This document shows positions 1 through 10,332 of a stretch of 64,000 nt of DNA, in pieces (position 1 is the first letter of the stretch; each line of letters opens with the position of its first letter). Under the pieces are notes generated by a model. It did not search any database. It was not told the DNA's origin and saw nothing but the letters and a program-made list of their open reading frames with translations. A program made the translations under genes and the position numbers. Source of the DNA: Hormiphora californensis (taxonomy: Eukaryota; Ctenophora; Tentaculata; Cydippida; Pleurobrachiidae); the NCBI GenBank assembly GCA_020137815.1, contig CM035359.1:7165239-7229238 (forward strand), written 5' to 3'.

Positions 1-982
1 ATGGGAATCAATAGAAGGGGGTGAAGTGTGATTACTGTTATCAATTGTCAACTGTCACCACTCACATGTCTATCAACTATCCGACTATCCGACTATCTCT
101 CTCCTCTCTCCTCTCTCCCGCTATCTAACTAACTCTCCCGCTATCTGAGTATGCTCTAGAAACAGCTGCTGAAATTACAACTTCATGTCGGTTCCCTCCC
201 CCTTATTATCAGTCCATTCATTTTCGAGCAGCTGTTCACATTCGATGTATCTTTTTAAAATCACTCCAACCATCCGGTCCAGTTTAAAACAGCCTTCTGC
301 TACACACTGTTGTTGCTGTCTCTGTGGAAGCGAGAGAAGAGAGAAGAGAGATGGCATTATGGAGAAGGAGATAGAGAGGGAGGGAGATAGAGTTAGAAAG
401 ATATAAAGAAAGAGAGATAGAGAGAAATAGAGCTCGAGAGTAAGAGAAAGATAGAGAGATAAATAGAAGGATAGACCGGCTGCTTTGTGACCATGTAGTA
501 TGCAAGCTTGCGTCTTGTTGCCTGTAGAGAATTTTAACTATTTCTCTCCTGTAAGCTTTGCACACTAGGCAAACAAGAAGAGTCGCTTCTATTCTGAGAG
601 GAGAAGAGAGAGAGAGAAATGAGAGATAGGGAGAGAGAGATGAGAGATAGGGAGAGAGAGAAGAAGAGAGGTAGGGAGAGAGAAGAAGAGAGATAGAGAG
701 AGAAGAAGAGAGATAGGGAGATAGAAGAAGAGAGATAGGGAGAGAGAGAAATGAGAAGAAGAAGGATAGGAGAAAGATGAAGAACTTTAGAAGTTTTGCA
801 ACTTGCTGTAACGCGCGGGTGTTCTACTCTCATGTAGCGAGTAAGCCAGTAGGGTGGGGGACGGTGCGCGGCCCAAATTCAAATGAAGGGGTTCCTTCTA
901 AAAATAGCCCAGTGGGTTGGAGAGGAATACTCCAGAAGATTAATGGTGTTCATCCCCTTCCGGGTTCACATTTCCAGATAAT

Positions 983-1074
<92 letters not shown>

Positions 1075-1190
1075 TCTCTCCAATGTTAGCTAATTAGTAG
1101 CAGGGAGTGTTGAGGCTAGTCTTGAAAATTTAAAATGGGACTGAGAATAAATATGGTTCAATCATTAGACTACGATTGGAGAGATTTTAG
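1..1190. repeat. Simple-sequence rich intronic/intergenic DNA
   Basis: GA/CT-rich low-complexity DNA with a long (CT)n run at about 985-1080 and GA-rich stretches at 300-780. A short open stretch after a possible acceptor near 152 could be an upstream cyclin exon but shows no recognisable motif. Otherwise I see no gene here; the N-terminal part of the cyclin downstream presumably lies to the left of the window or in unrecognised exons. Confidence 0.6.
985..1080. repeat. (CT)n microsatellite
   Basis: Almost uninterrupted CT dinucleotides. Similar tracts lie at 1379-1457, 41189-41276, 44310-44402, 50071-50186 and 53940-53992. Confidence 0.95.
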
Positions 1191-1377
1191 TTGTAGTCAG
1201 CAACATGCCCCTGAACTCAATACTAACCCGCTATTTAACCCTCCAGCCGTCTACGATTGCTCTAGCTGTGCTGTCTCTACGGTTTTGTGACAGTGCTATG
1301 TGGACAGAGAAACTTCTCCCTCTCTTTATTGGTAAGTTCCCAGACACAATTCTATTTTGAACTTTGTAACTCAATAA

Positions 1378-1462
<85 letters not shown>

Positions 1463-2200
1463 GCTGTCTCGTTTTACCGCTGACTACAAAACCCGACTAT
1501 TTAGTGACGCTCAGATTCCACGACTGATATATAACCAACCCCTCCCAAAGAATTTTAACTGCATCTTTTTCTGTATTTCAAAGATTCATTCGCTTCCTCG
1601 TTCTACCTTTCTAAACTTTATTAAAGATATGTATTTCTATACCACTCTGATCTCTCCCTCACAGAGAAGACAAAGCTGTCTGTAGAGGAGTATTACTGTT
1701 GTGAGGAATTAATTGAGGAGATGTTATACAGTGCTACATACGACATCGATAGCAATCTCAACTCTTGTAAGTAGCAGACTAGCAGCGGTGGGCACTGGGC
1801 TGGGGGACTGGTAGTAGTAGTGAGGGACTGATACCTAGTACATGTAGTAATGGGGGACTGGTAGTAGTAGTAGTGGGGGACTAGTAGTAGTAGTATTAGG
1901 TCAGTTGTGTTTCCAATCAAATGCTACCCAAAGTGTGTCACTGAACCTCCTGTTGTTTGATAAATGCTGGAACAGTTCACTAACACCCCTTCAAATCACT
2001 AACACCCCTTCAAATCACTAACACCCCTTCCTCTTCCAGGTGCGATGTTTAAACGGCAGCACTCTGCTCTCTTCATCCCAGCGTCCCTCTCATCCCCTGA
2101 TGACTCTGATGGCTGCCCCTCACCCCCCACTAAGAAGCCGTCCTATGCTGCAATGGTGGCCCGGTCCCTCAACGATTCTCTCATGTCAATGTCCCTGTAG
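1191..2200 (+). CDS. Cyclin, C-terminal part (3' three exons)
   Basis: Partial gene. Exons at about 1191 (or 1201)-1331, 1665-1766 and 2040-2200 join in phase and end at TAG 2198-2200. The first exon reads RYLTLQPSTIALAVLSLRF, the pattern of the second cyclin fold helix (PS-x-hA-x-A), followed by W-T-x-K-L-L and a Glu/Cys-rich helix EEYYCCEELIEEML, which matches the C-terminal cyclin box of A/B/J/G-like cyclins. The tail is Ser/Pro-rich (SSPDDSDGCPSPPTKK) and ends SLNDSLMSMSL. Cyclins bind and activate cyclin-dependent kinases; the N-terminal box with the MRAIL-type motif is not in view, so the subfamily is undecided. A (CT)n tract of about 80 bp fills the first intron before the 1665 acceptor. 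Confidence 0.6.
1379..1457. repeat. (CT)n microsatellite in cyclin intron
   Basis: Pure CT run of about 78 bp between the 1332 donor and the 1664 acceptor of the cyclin gene. Confidence 0.95.
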
Positions 2201-2594
2201 GGCTATTCGAACCAGTTGGGACACGTGAGAGAGTGTGTGCACCGTGGTGTGTGACATTCCCCCCGGTACATTCCTCTGTGTTACCATGGTTACCATGCGT
2301 GTTACCATGTGTGTTACCATGGTTACATAATGCCGGCTGTCCCACTGTGCCCTACCAGGTGACGGAGATCACATGAGAGTGTTATAAATCTGCTGTTTGT
2401 AGAGTCTTGTCCCCTGCAAGAACTCTAATTTCCCAGCTGGGAGAGTCTGATCTCCAAGAACTCTCCGCATCCCCCCTCCCCCCTTGAACTCGATACATAT
2501 AAATATATTATGCTTGATTAATGATTATTGCAATTCACATTTCGTCAATATATTACCAAGTGTGTACCGTGTCTCCCCACTAACACACTAGACC

Positions 2595-2701
2595 AGGAAC
2601 CGACCGAATCAGGAAATACTGGTCCCTGATTGGCTGATAACCAGTCACGTGACCTAAATAACGAGTTCTGATTGGTTGTTTACTTGTTTCGGTCGGTTCC
2701 T
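2595..2701. mobile_element. Small TIR element carrying CCAAT and E-box sites
   Basis: Perfect 14-bp terminal inverted repeats AGGAACCGACCGAA at 2595-2608 and its complement at 2688-2701 enclose two ATTGG (inverted CCAAT) boxes and one GTCACGTGAC palindrome. The interior is similar, with the same spacing, to 40001-40057 upstream of the integrin gene. Mobile-element status is inferred from the TIRs. Confidence 0.5.
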
Positions 2702-2789
2702 GCACTGGATATATAGCAAGATCATGTGAGTTCCCCTGGTCACTTCCCATCTCATAGTTAACACTAAATGAGCAGAGTTAGAGATCATT

Positions 2790-3072
2790 TGTAGGATTGG
2801 ATCTCTTTATTGAGTACTACCCTTCTAGGATATGTATCTCTTTATTGAGCTACCTTGTTCTAGGATATATCTCTTTATTGAGCTACCTTGTTCTAGGATA
2901 TGTATATCTCTTTATTGAGCTACCTTGTTCTAGGATTGTATCTCTTTATTGAGCTACCTTGTTCTAGGATTGTATCTCTTTATTGAGCTACCTTGTTCTA
3001 GGATATGCATCTCTTTATTGAGCTACCTTGTTCTAGGATATGTATCTCTTTATTGAGCTACCTTGTTCTAGG
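2790..3072. repeat. Minisatellite, unit about 33-37 bp
   Basis: About eight copies of a unit containing tctctttattgagctacc and ttgttctaggat, differing by small insertions after ggat. Confidence 0.9.
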
Positions 3073-5278
3073 AGTGTATTATTGAGAGTATAACCCTAGA
3101 ATACATATCTCTATCTCTGGGTCAAAGTGTTGTGTTGTGTGTGTAAATATGGTTGTGATCTTAATGGTGTTCACCCCATTTTCTGCTGAGTGTGTTACCA
3201 TGGTTACCATGTCTGTTACCATGGTTATCATGTGTGTTTAGTGTTTGGGACCCGTCGTGCACGCTGTTTAAACGACACCTTTCAAATTAAAGACTTTTTT
3301 TGGTTAATTTCCCCCCTATATACCAGTTGTCTAGGCGGCGTAGCTAATATACTGGCTTGGTTATAGCTGCGGTGCCTTACAATCTTCCCCCTGTTCTCAT
3401 GTATCCCCCTGTGTGTTCCCCTGTTGAGAGTTGTCCCCATCTCCATGCCACTCTGAGGCCCCCCAGGAGGGAGGACATCTCAATCCGCAGGGGGGAACCG
3501 AGGGCAACCCTTTTTCTGATATACATAACATTTGTTGCTATAAATGATTAATAACAGTTACAATTATCTCCTCCCGTCCTAGAAGTAGAAAATGATCTCT
3601 CCCGAGTCCTAGTTGTTGTTTTTGTCCTCATTGTGCATTTTGGTGCTATAACAGTGGTCAGTGTTCTCTCTCATGGTATTGGCAGGGTCGCTATCTCTCT
3701 CCTAATGAGGTGAGGGATTGCACCCTGACTATTCCAAGGTATCGAGAGAGAATGTACCACTTAAAATACACCCAGTTTTCCAGTTTTTTTTTCGTAAGGT
3801 TTTGTGTCGTATATTTCCCACCAGGCCCTGAATTCTGGGCTGCTGAACTCGAGTTATAATTATCAAGATATATTTACTATAAATTGTCAAAAACTTTGTA
3901 GCTGTCCCCGTGTCATGTATCTGGGTATTGTCATGTATGCCCTTATTTGGGTGTATATCACATGCCCATATATGGTATGGTTCAGCTCCAGCCTGTTCTG
4001 CTAGTACTGGCTAGCTGTTCAGGTATTTCGACTGTCTGGTGAACCCTTCTCTCCTTCCAGAGAGAGAGGTGCAGTCAGACAGAATAAGAGGTCGTGTCTC
4101 TGTGCTCTCCTGAAAGAGAGATTGTGTCTTGAGAGAGATATAGTCCTCCTTTTGGTTGAGCAGCACTCAGACCCGACCTCGCCCCATCGCGTAACAACCC
4201 TCTGTGTGCGTGAGGTGGAGGGGGTCATGGTATCATGGAGGGGGTCAAATCGCCCTTACGAGAAATACTGTTTTCTCTAACCCCAATCTCCACCATCATG
4301 TCCCTCCTTCATTTCATCAAACCACACACAGAGGGTGTTGCTCAAAAAAACAAATATAAGAAGTTAAAACAAAGAAAAAAAGTTCGCTATATATATTAAA
4401 CAGTGGCCGCTCAGTTAACGCTCTATCCCGATTGGGTGAGAAGTGATATATTTAGTAGGTCGTCTGTAGTCACAATTTAGTGTAAATGAGACGCATTATG
4501 TCAAAAGTATATATATGCTTCTCCTACTACTAAGTTTAGTTTATTTTTATAACGAAAATGTTAAAAAAAAGTCTCAATATTTTTTCCGTATACCCCCTCT
4601 ATAAATTGATGTTGTCTGTGTGTTTTATTGGGTGAAATATCCCAATTTCACTTGCTGGATTTGTGGTGCACTGGTTGTATATTCCCCATGTTATTAATTA
4701 GAGATCGATCTGTGGGTTCCTGCAGAACTCCAATTAATCATCTCTTGATATCTGGGTGAATGATAGTGGCCAGGTGTGTGTGTGTTGAGTGTGTGTGTGT
4801 GATGAGAAATATCAGAATTAATGCACGTGTTGTGTGATGATTGGTGCAGTGTTGATTTGAATTGGTTGAATTTGTGTGTACTCTGAGTGTAGCACTATAC
4901 AGAGTACTGCAGTACTCTCCCACCCCCTGGTTGGCGGGACACGTGGGAGAGAAATGGAAAGAGAACAGAATTAGTACTAGATCGTTGTGTGGGGGATAAG
5001 ATTATATTTTTCCATCACGGCCTGTCCCCCACTGCAGATCTGATCTTGGTACAGCTTTTAAGATGTGTATATAAAACGTATTATCCAGTCACCAGCTACT
5101 AGACCCCCAGGACCAGTATTATCATCAGATGGTTCAAGAGGTGTATGTAGTTTGGTGACATGCCTGTATAATAAGAAGAAAATGTATAAAAAACACTTAT
5201 ATTTGTTTGCAATGAACCTGAATAATTAACTAGTATTACTTTGTCAAATATCTGGTCGGCATTCACCCCGGGATTTCT

Positions 5279-6712
5279 AAGAAACTTTCCCACTTTGACC
5301 CTCCTAATCTCTAAGAAACTTTCCCACCTTAACCCTCCTAATCTCTAAGAAACTTTCCCACTTTGACCCTCCTTATATCTCTAAGAAAATTTCCCACTTT
5401 GACCCTCCTTATCTCTAAGAAACTTTCCCACTTTGACCCTCCTAATCTCTAAGAAACTTTCCCACTTTGACCCTCCTTATCTCTAAGAAACTTTCCCACT
5501 TTCACCCTCCTTATCTCTAAGAAACTTTCCCACTTTCACCCTCCTTATCTCTAAGAAACTTTCCCACTTTGAACCTCCTTATCTCTAAGAAACTTTCCCA
5601 CTTTGACCCTCCTTAACTCTAATAATAAGGTGATTTAACTAAAATTTTAGCCTCAACCACAAAAAAATTTGTTACAAAAGATTTCCACCTCAAATGTACT
5701 CCTAAGGGTCCCCTCTATCGATTCCAACCAATGCTCATATTTGGTCAGGGGTGCTAAGGCCTCATTTCCGGGTGGGCGTGGTACCTGTATTTTCAGCCTG
5801 AGGCCAAAACCATGAATACCCTTAAAATAGGAGTAGAGACAAAACTGAGGGCACTAAAATGATCAGCGTCCTCGAATTAGTGGGGGTAGGTGCTAAAATT
5901 AAGTCTCTATCTCATCTGGTTAATTAGATAATTGGATAATTAGTTTTGCGCATAACCGTTTTTTGGCTATATGGCTATAGCCACTTAGGAATGGTTAAGA
6001 GACTTTTCATTGGTGCCATTTTGTAGGCAAAGCGAAGTTATGGGGGGTCGACGTCGGACTTTTAAGCTCTATCTTCAACCGTTTAGCCGTTATTTGGCTT
6101 TTAAGATGCTCCAAATGAGCAAAATACGGTAAAAAGTCCAATTTCGAACACCGTTAAAGCCAAATAACGGCTAAACGGTTGAAGATAGAGCTTAAAAGTC
6201 CGACGTCGACCCCCCATAATTTCGCTTTGCCTACAAAATGGCACCAATGAAAAGTCTCTTAACCATTCATAAGTGGCTATAGCCATATAGCCAAAAAACG
6301 GTTATGTGCAAACCTAATTATCCAATTATCTAATTAACCAGATGAGATAGAGACTTAATTTTAGCACCTATCCCCACTAATTTGAGGACGCTGATCATTT
6401 TAGTGCCCTCAGTTTTGTCTCTACTCCTATTTTAAGGGTATTTATGGTTTTGGCCTCAGGCTGAAAATATAGGTACCACGCCCACCCGGAAATGAGGCCT
6501 TAGCACCCCTGAGCAAATATGAGCATTGGTTGGAATCGATAGAGGGGACCCTTAGGAGTACATTTGAGGTGGAAATCCTTTGTAACAAATTTTTTTGTGG
6601 TGTTCCTGGCTTATCACCTTACTATAAGAAACTTTCCCACTTTGACCCTCCTAATCTCTAAGAAACTATCCCACTTTGACCCTCCTAATCTCTAAGAAAC
6701 TTTCCCACTTGG
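5279..6712. repeat. 35-bp tandem array split by an insertion
   Basis: About ten copies of a unit with ctctaagaaactttcccac and tttgaccctcct run from 5279 to 5621, and two to three more copies follow at 6625-6712. The array is interrupted exactly by the palindromic element 5622-6624. Confidence 0.9.
5622..6624. mobile_element. Near-perfect 1-kb palindromic (foldback) element
   Basis: The left arm (5622 to about 6103) and right arm (about 6137-6624) are reverse complements almost throughout, with the centre near 6110-6130. Ends read ATAATAAGGTGAT and ATCACCTTACTA. It sits between two TA dinucleotides (5620-5621, 6625-6626); removing it with one TA regenerates a normal ctctaagaaac repeat junction. 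No coding capacity is seen, so it is a non-autonomous foldback or MITE-like element. Confidence 0.8.
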
Positions 6713-7089
6713 TTGACATGTCCCCAGTATGTCAGCTCTCACACTGGGGTCAGGGTTGAAGGCCGGGTGTGAGCGATGCGTTTACCCACCGAATGGACAG
6801 ACTGCGTGTTTGATTGGATCCTTTCTGTATGGCAAATGATAGGGTCCTCTCTGCAGTAGTAGTCAGGGTCATCTCTCTAATCTCTATGAGGCGAATATTT
6901 TTTGATTTACCGTACCATCAAGGAGCGCTAAAATAAATTGACGGTGAGAGGCACACAAAATATTATTTACAAATATAATAGTGCATTTAAACATTGTCAT
7001 TGGTCTTACTGAGAGGGCCACACGGGAGGTAGTGGACGTTGTTTGGGAATGAACTGCGTGATGTTTTACGCCACGTATGATGGTGTACT

Positions 7090-7139
7090 AGAATACTATA
7101 AAAGAGCTTAGAGTAAGATAAATATTAGATCGCAAAAAG
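7090..7139 (+). promoter_or_regulatory. Possible TATA box and 5' UTR
   Basis: The sequence actataaaag at about 7095-7104 is a good TATA-like match 36-45 bp upstream of the ATG at 7140. Inferred from position and consensus only. Confidence 0.4.
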
Positions 7140-7162
7140 ATGAAGGTTGCATCTATTGTATT

Positions 7163-7215
7163 TTGTTGAGTAAGGGGGAAGAGTGTGTGTCACACTCTTC
7201 CCCCTTACTCAACAA
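7163..7215. mobile_element. Perfect 53-bp hairpin with 8-bp target duplication
   Basis: Arms of 25 nt (7163-7187 and 7191-7215) are exact reverse complements around a 3-nt loop TGT. Direct repeats ATTGTATT lie immediately outside at 7155-7162 and 7216-7223. The element lies in the signal-peptide codons of the adjacent gene. Confidence 0.85.
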
Positions 7216-7902
7216 ATTGTATTGGTTTCACTCTTAGTAAGCTCCGTGTCAGGTAAGCTTGGTGACCCCCTGTCTGGACTCTGGTGGCGCCGACCCGATC
7301 TGAGCGCACTGCCGCTGTCAGTGTCAAAACGGGGTCTGGCAACGCCAGACAAGAGACGGCCCCTGATCCTCCTCTTTTCTCTGTATGTAATCGGGTACCG
7401 TATAACGGTCGTACACTGCTTCAAACTCTATTCCTTTCCACCAGGTTGGGTTTCATGGTGCTCCTATCCCGACAGCTTCATGAGTGGTGGCTATTGTAGT
7501 GGTGAGAATTCGTTTGAATCCAAGTCAAAAGCTCAGAAAGCTTGTCATGCGAGACCTGACTGTATGGGAGTTGTTGAAGATCCTTCCACTGGCAACACCA
7601 CTCTCCGGGTGGGACCTTCAGTTTTGGTGGGAGCGAGTAACACAGGTAGATATAATTGCTCCTAGATTCTAGATTAAATCACTGCGCTGGCAAGCGCAAA
7701 GCTAAAGGTGACCCAATCCAATCCCCGAAAAAATCACTTCTAATTTCCGAGATATACATGGTCAAAAAGACTCCCCTTTCCCTTCTAATTAAAGGGACAG
7801 GGGGTCCCCACTTCCCCTTAAATAACTACACTTTTTATTGCAGGGGAAACGACCTGGGTTGTATGTAAAAGTGAGGGTAGAGATACGCGTTTTATGAAAT
7901 AC

Positions 7903-7935
7903 CTTGCCTGCGAAGCAGGCAAGCCCCGTAGGGGC
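7903..7935. repeat. Double hairpin in exon 3 of protein A
   Basis: CTTGCCTGC GAA GCAGGCAAG (7903-7923) is followed directly by GCCCC GTA GGGGC (7923-7935). Both have 3-nt loops; the first includes GCGAAGC, known as an exceptionally stable DNA mini-hairpin. It lies within the reading frame. Confidence 0.8.
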
Positions 7936-8490
7936 TGGGCCTGCTTTCTGGTTAAGTTCAGGGGTTGCTAAGACGCGCACACCAGACCACGCTACCAACT
8001 GCTGACACGTTTCAACTTTTATTTTAAAAACAACCGCGCGCGCCCCGATTAAATCTTAGGGTATTAGTGTGACATGGTGTGACATGGTGTGAGTTGTGAC
8101 ACGGTGTGTTCATTTTAACACCATCTGAAAACTGAATTAAGCCAATTTGTAATTTAGGGCTGAATTGATGACCCCTTAAACATTATTCAAAACTCATAAA
8201 ATAAATATTCAAATCTTGTTACCATACCTCATTTTCGGGAACGGGATGAAAGGACAGTTCACATGGCATTATTCGAAACTTGGTATGTGTAATGAGAAGG
8301 AAAAGGACAAATATGTATCAACGTTAACATCTTGGTCAGGACCGAATCAAACTAGGGGAGAGAGATATAATTTTAAATTAGAGTGAAGAGAGAATGCGAT
8401 TTAGGATTTATACTGTAAAATATACAGTACGGGGCGGTGACGGCCACGAAAGTGCTCGACCGGGTGTAGAGGGAGCAGGATACAAATTGA

Positions 8491-8538
8491 AACACTTTAG
8501 GTTGTGGCAAACATATGTTTGCCACACCCTAAAGTGTT
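8491..8538. repeat. 48-bp palindrome
   Basis: The two 24-nt arms, beginning AACACTTTAGG and ending in AAACAT, differ at one position. Same structural type as the other tiny hairpins in this window. Confidence 0.75.
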
Positions 8539-8735
8539 GTGATGACCTGATAATGACCTGATTATTAATTAGCATTATACCATACCTCTGTCAGGAAAAA
8601 GCCTACACCGGATGATGGGAGCTTCATAATTATTGATAGAGGACAGTTTACACGGCATTGTTCGAAACTCAATGATCAGTACCTGGAAATAAGTGTTAAA
8701 AGATTGTGATGGACAAAGACCTATTTATTAAGTTA

Positions 8736-8868
8736 CAGTCGGACCCCAATTTACCGGTCGTTGATATACCCGAGCCGGGATAAGAAATTAACATTATTTG
8801 ACCCGGGCACCCCGAATTATCAGGCAATATCTTTCCCCCGAGCATCGCGGTAAATCGGGAACCGACTG
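8736..8868. mobile_element. MITE with CAGTCGG termini, TA target
   Basis: Starts CAGTCGGACCCC and ends in CCGACTG, flanked by TA on both sides. Related copies are at 45992-46161 and 53717-53784. The TIR and TA duplication fit Tc1/mariner superfamily elements of the pogo/Tigger type; internal DNA is too short for a transposase. Confidence 0.75.
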
Positions 8869-9536
8869 TATATTAGCAAAAATCACACTTTTTTGGGGGG
8901 GGGGGGAATATATTTATGATTTCTATGTACATATTCAAAACTAATTTTCCAATTTCCATCGGCTGTAATATATAGAAATGGATACCTAAGATTTGTGTTT
9001 TTAATATCACAGAGTAAGAATTGAGAACATCCTAAAACACCTCATGGGACGGTCAGTTTTGCTGCTCATACTATTCTCAAAAATTATTCAATCCAAAAAA
9101 TGTGTGTCCAACAAAGAGTGTCCAGTGTCCTATTTTTACCACGGGAACCTTGATCCTTCCAATGTTCGGTATTGTTTATGAGTCCATTCACTGCATTTAT
9201 AATTCTATTCCCATTCCATGTAACCAGCTAAAATGGAGCTCGATCAATACTGCAGTCAGTAGATGATGTATGCAATGTTAGGGGAGTAAGGAATGTCCTG
9301 ACATCACAGCACACATCACAACAGCACCCACAGTTGCCGTCATAATAACATGTGGTGCAGTTTGTTACATTCAACTCGGATTCCAAATCTGAGTGGTCCT
9401 GGAGAGGAGGAGATGGGGTGTTAGGGGTTGATTAGGGGGTGAGTTAGGGGTGTTGGGGTGGGATAAAATATAGAAACTGCGGTTTGGGTAGCAGGAGTTG
9501 AGTGATTAGATATAACATGGGCTATTATACGAGTAA

Positions 9537-10228
9537 GGTAAGCTGGGGCAAATTGGTCCATCGGGTAAAGTGGTCCATGTATGGGGCAAATTGGCCTGCT
9601 CGTTCTGTTCCGGATTTTTGCCTAGTTAGACTGTTTACAAATGTAAAGGAGGGTTAGAACATAACAATTAAAACTGCTGTGATTTCTGTTTGAGTTGGCC
9701 GATTTTAATTTTGCAAAAACTGCCAGTTAGGTTTTTTATTCTTCTAAAACTAGGCATAAAATTTTTTCAAAAAACTCACTACATACATATTAAGTTGATT
9801 AAATTGTCAAATTAGTCAAATTGGGGCAAATATGGTCCACTCGCTGGGGCAAGGTGGTCAACCCTGGGGCAAAGTGGTCCACCTCTAGAACCAATAAAAT
9901 GGAGTATGAAATACCACGTGACATTGGAATGCACTGGGGCAAGCTGCTGGAGACAACATGGGCCACTTTGCCCCAACTATCGGTGTTTTAACAACATCAG
10001 TCACGTGATAAAATTGAGCAATGCTTTTGCTTGGGCCACTTTGCCCAAGTGCAAATTTTCCAAAAAAAGCATCACCAAATTATTTGAATTGATTAATTAA
10101 CCCATTAAATAAAACTTGCAGGTTTTAAAATTTAGCCCGGCTGAAAGGAAAACGTTTCATTGGGTAGCCTATACATTTTTTCTCCTGCTGTATAAATTAA
10201 AAATGGGCCACTTTTGCCCCAGCTTACC
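9537..10228. mobile_element. Non-autonomous TIR transposon, GGTAAGCTGGGGC family
   Basis: Begins GGTAAGCTGGGGCAAA and ends GCCCCAGCTTACC. The phrase 'gggcaaagtggtcca' and its complement recur near both ends. A second copy in reverse orientation spans 26574-28945 but is split by another element. A 64-aa frame inside shows no transposase motif. Superfamily not assigned because no clear target duplication is visible. Confidence 0.75.
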
Positions 10229-10332
10229 ATACACGGGAGTGTAAATTAGCAGTTAGGGGATTGAAAAAGCAACCTAAATGGGGTTAGAGCTGGACACAAA
10301 CCTTATCACAGTAATCCTCCACATCATCAGCT

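Larger units (their letters stand above)
2201..7139. other. Gene-free repeat-rich interval
   Basis: After the cyclin stop I find no supported gene for 4.9 kb. The interval holds repeated gtgttaccatggttac motifs (about 2280-2330 and 3180-3235), a TIR-flanked CCAAT/E-box module (2595-2701), a minisatellite (about 2790-3072), a 35-bp tandem array (5279-6710) and a 1-kb palindromic element inside it (5622-6624). Open frames at 3357-3551 and 4019-4228 have no recognisable content. Confidence 0.6.
7140..7971 (+). pseudogene. Small secreted Cys-module protein A, exon 1 interrupted
   Basis: Three exons: 7140-7252, 7445-7645, 7844-7971 (TAA). Exon 1 would encode a hydrophobic signal peptide, but a 53-bp perfect hairpin (7163-7215) flanked by an 8-bp direct repeat ATTGTATT adds 61 nt and brings TGA in frame after nine codons. 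Skipping the insertion gives an uninterrupted signal peptide in the correct phase for exon 2. Exon 2 has the module W-C-x-Y-P-D, GGYCSG, AQKACHARPDCMGV, LRVGPSVLVG; exon 3 starts GETTWVVCK. It is paralogous to the gene at 14763-15394. Function unknown; the Cys pattern is loosely PAN/apple-like. It could still be expressed from another start. Confidence 0.65.
7972..10332. other. Gene-free interval with several small transposons
   Basis: No supported gene. Contents: a 48-bp palindrome (8491-8538), a pogo/Tigger-like MITE (8736-8868), a run of G at about 8895-8907 and a 692-bp TIR element (9537-10228). Confidence 0.55.

Noticed and set aside
777-1097. 106-aa frame ending in Ser-Leu repeats
   Set aside because: Mostly (CT)n microsatellite translation; no motif before it.
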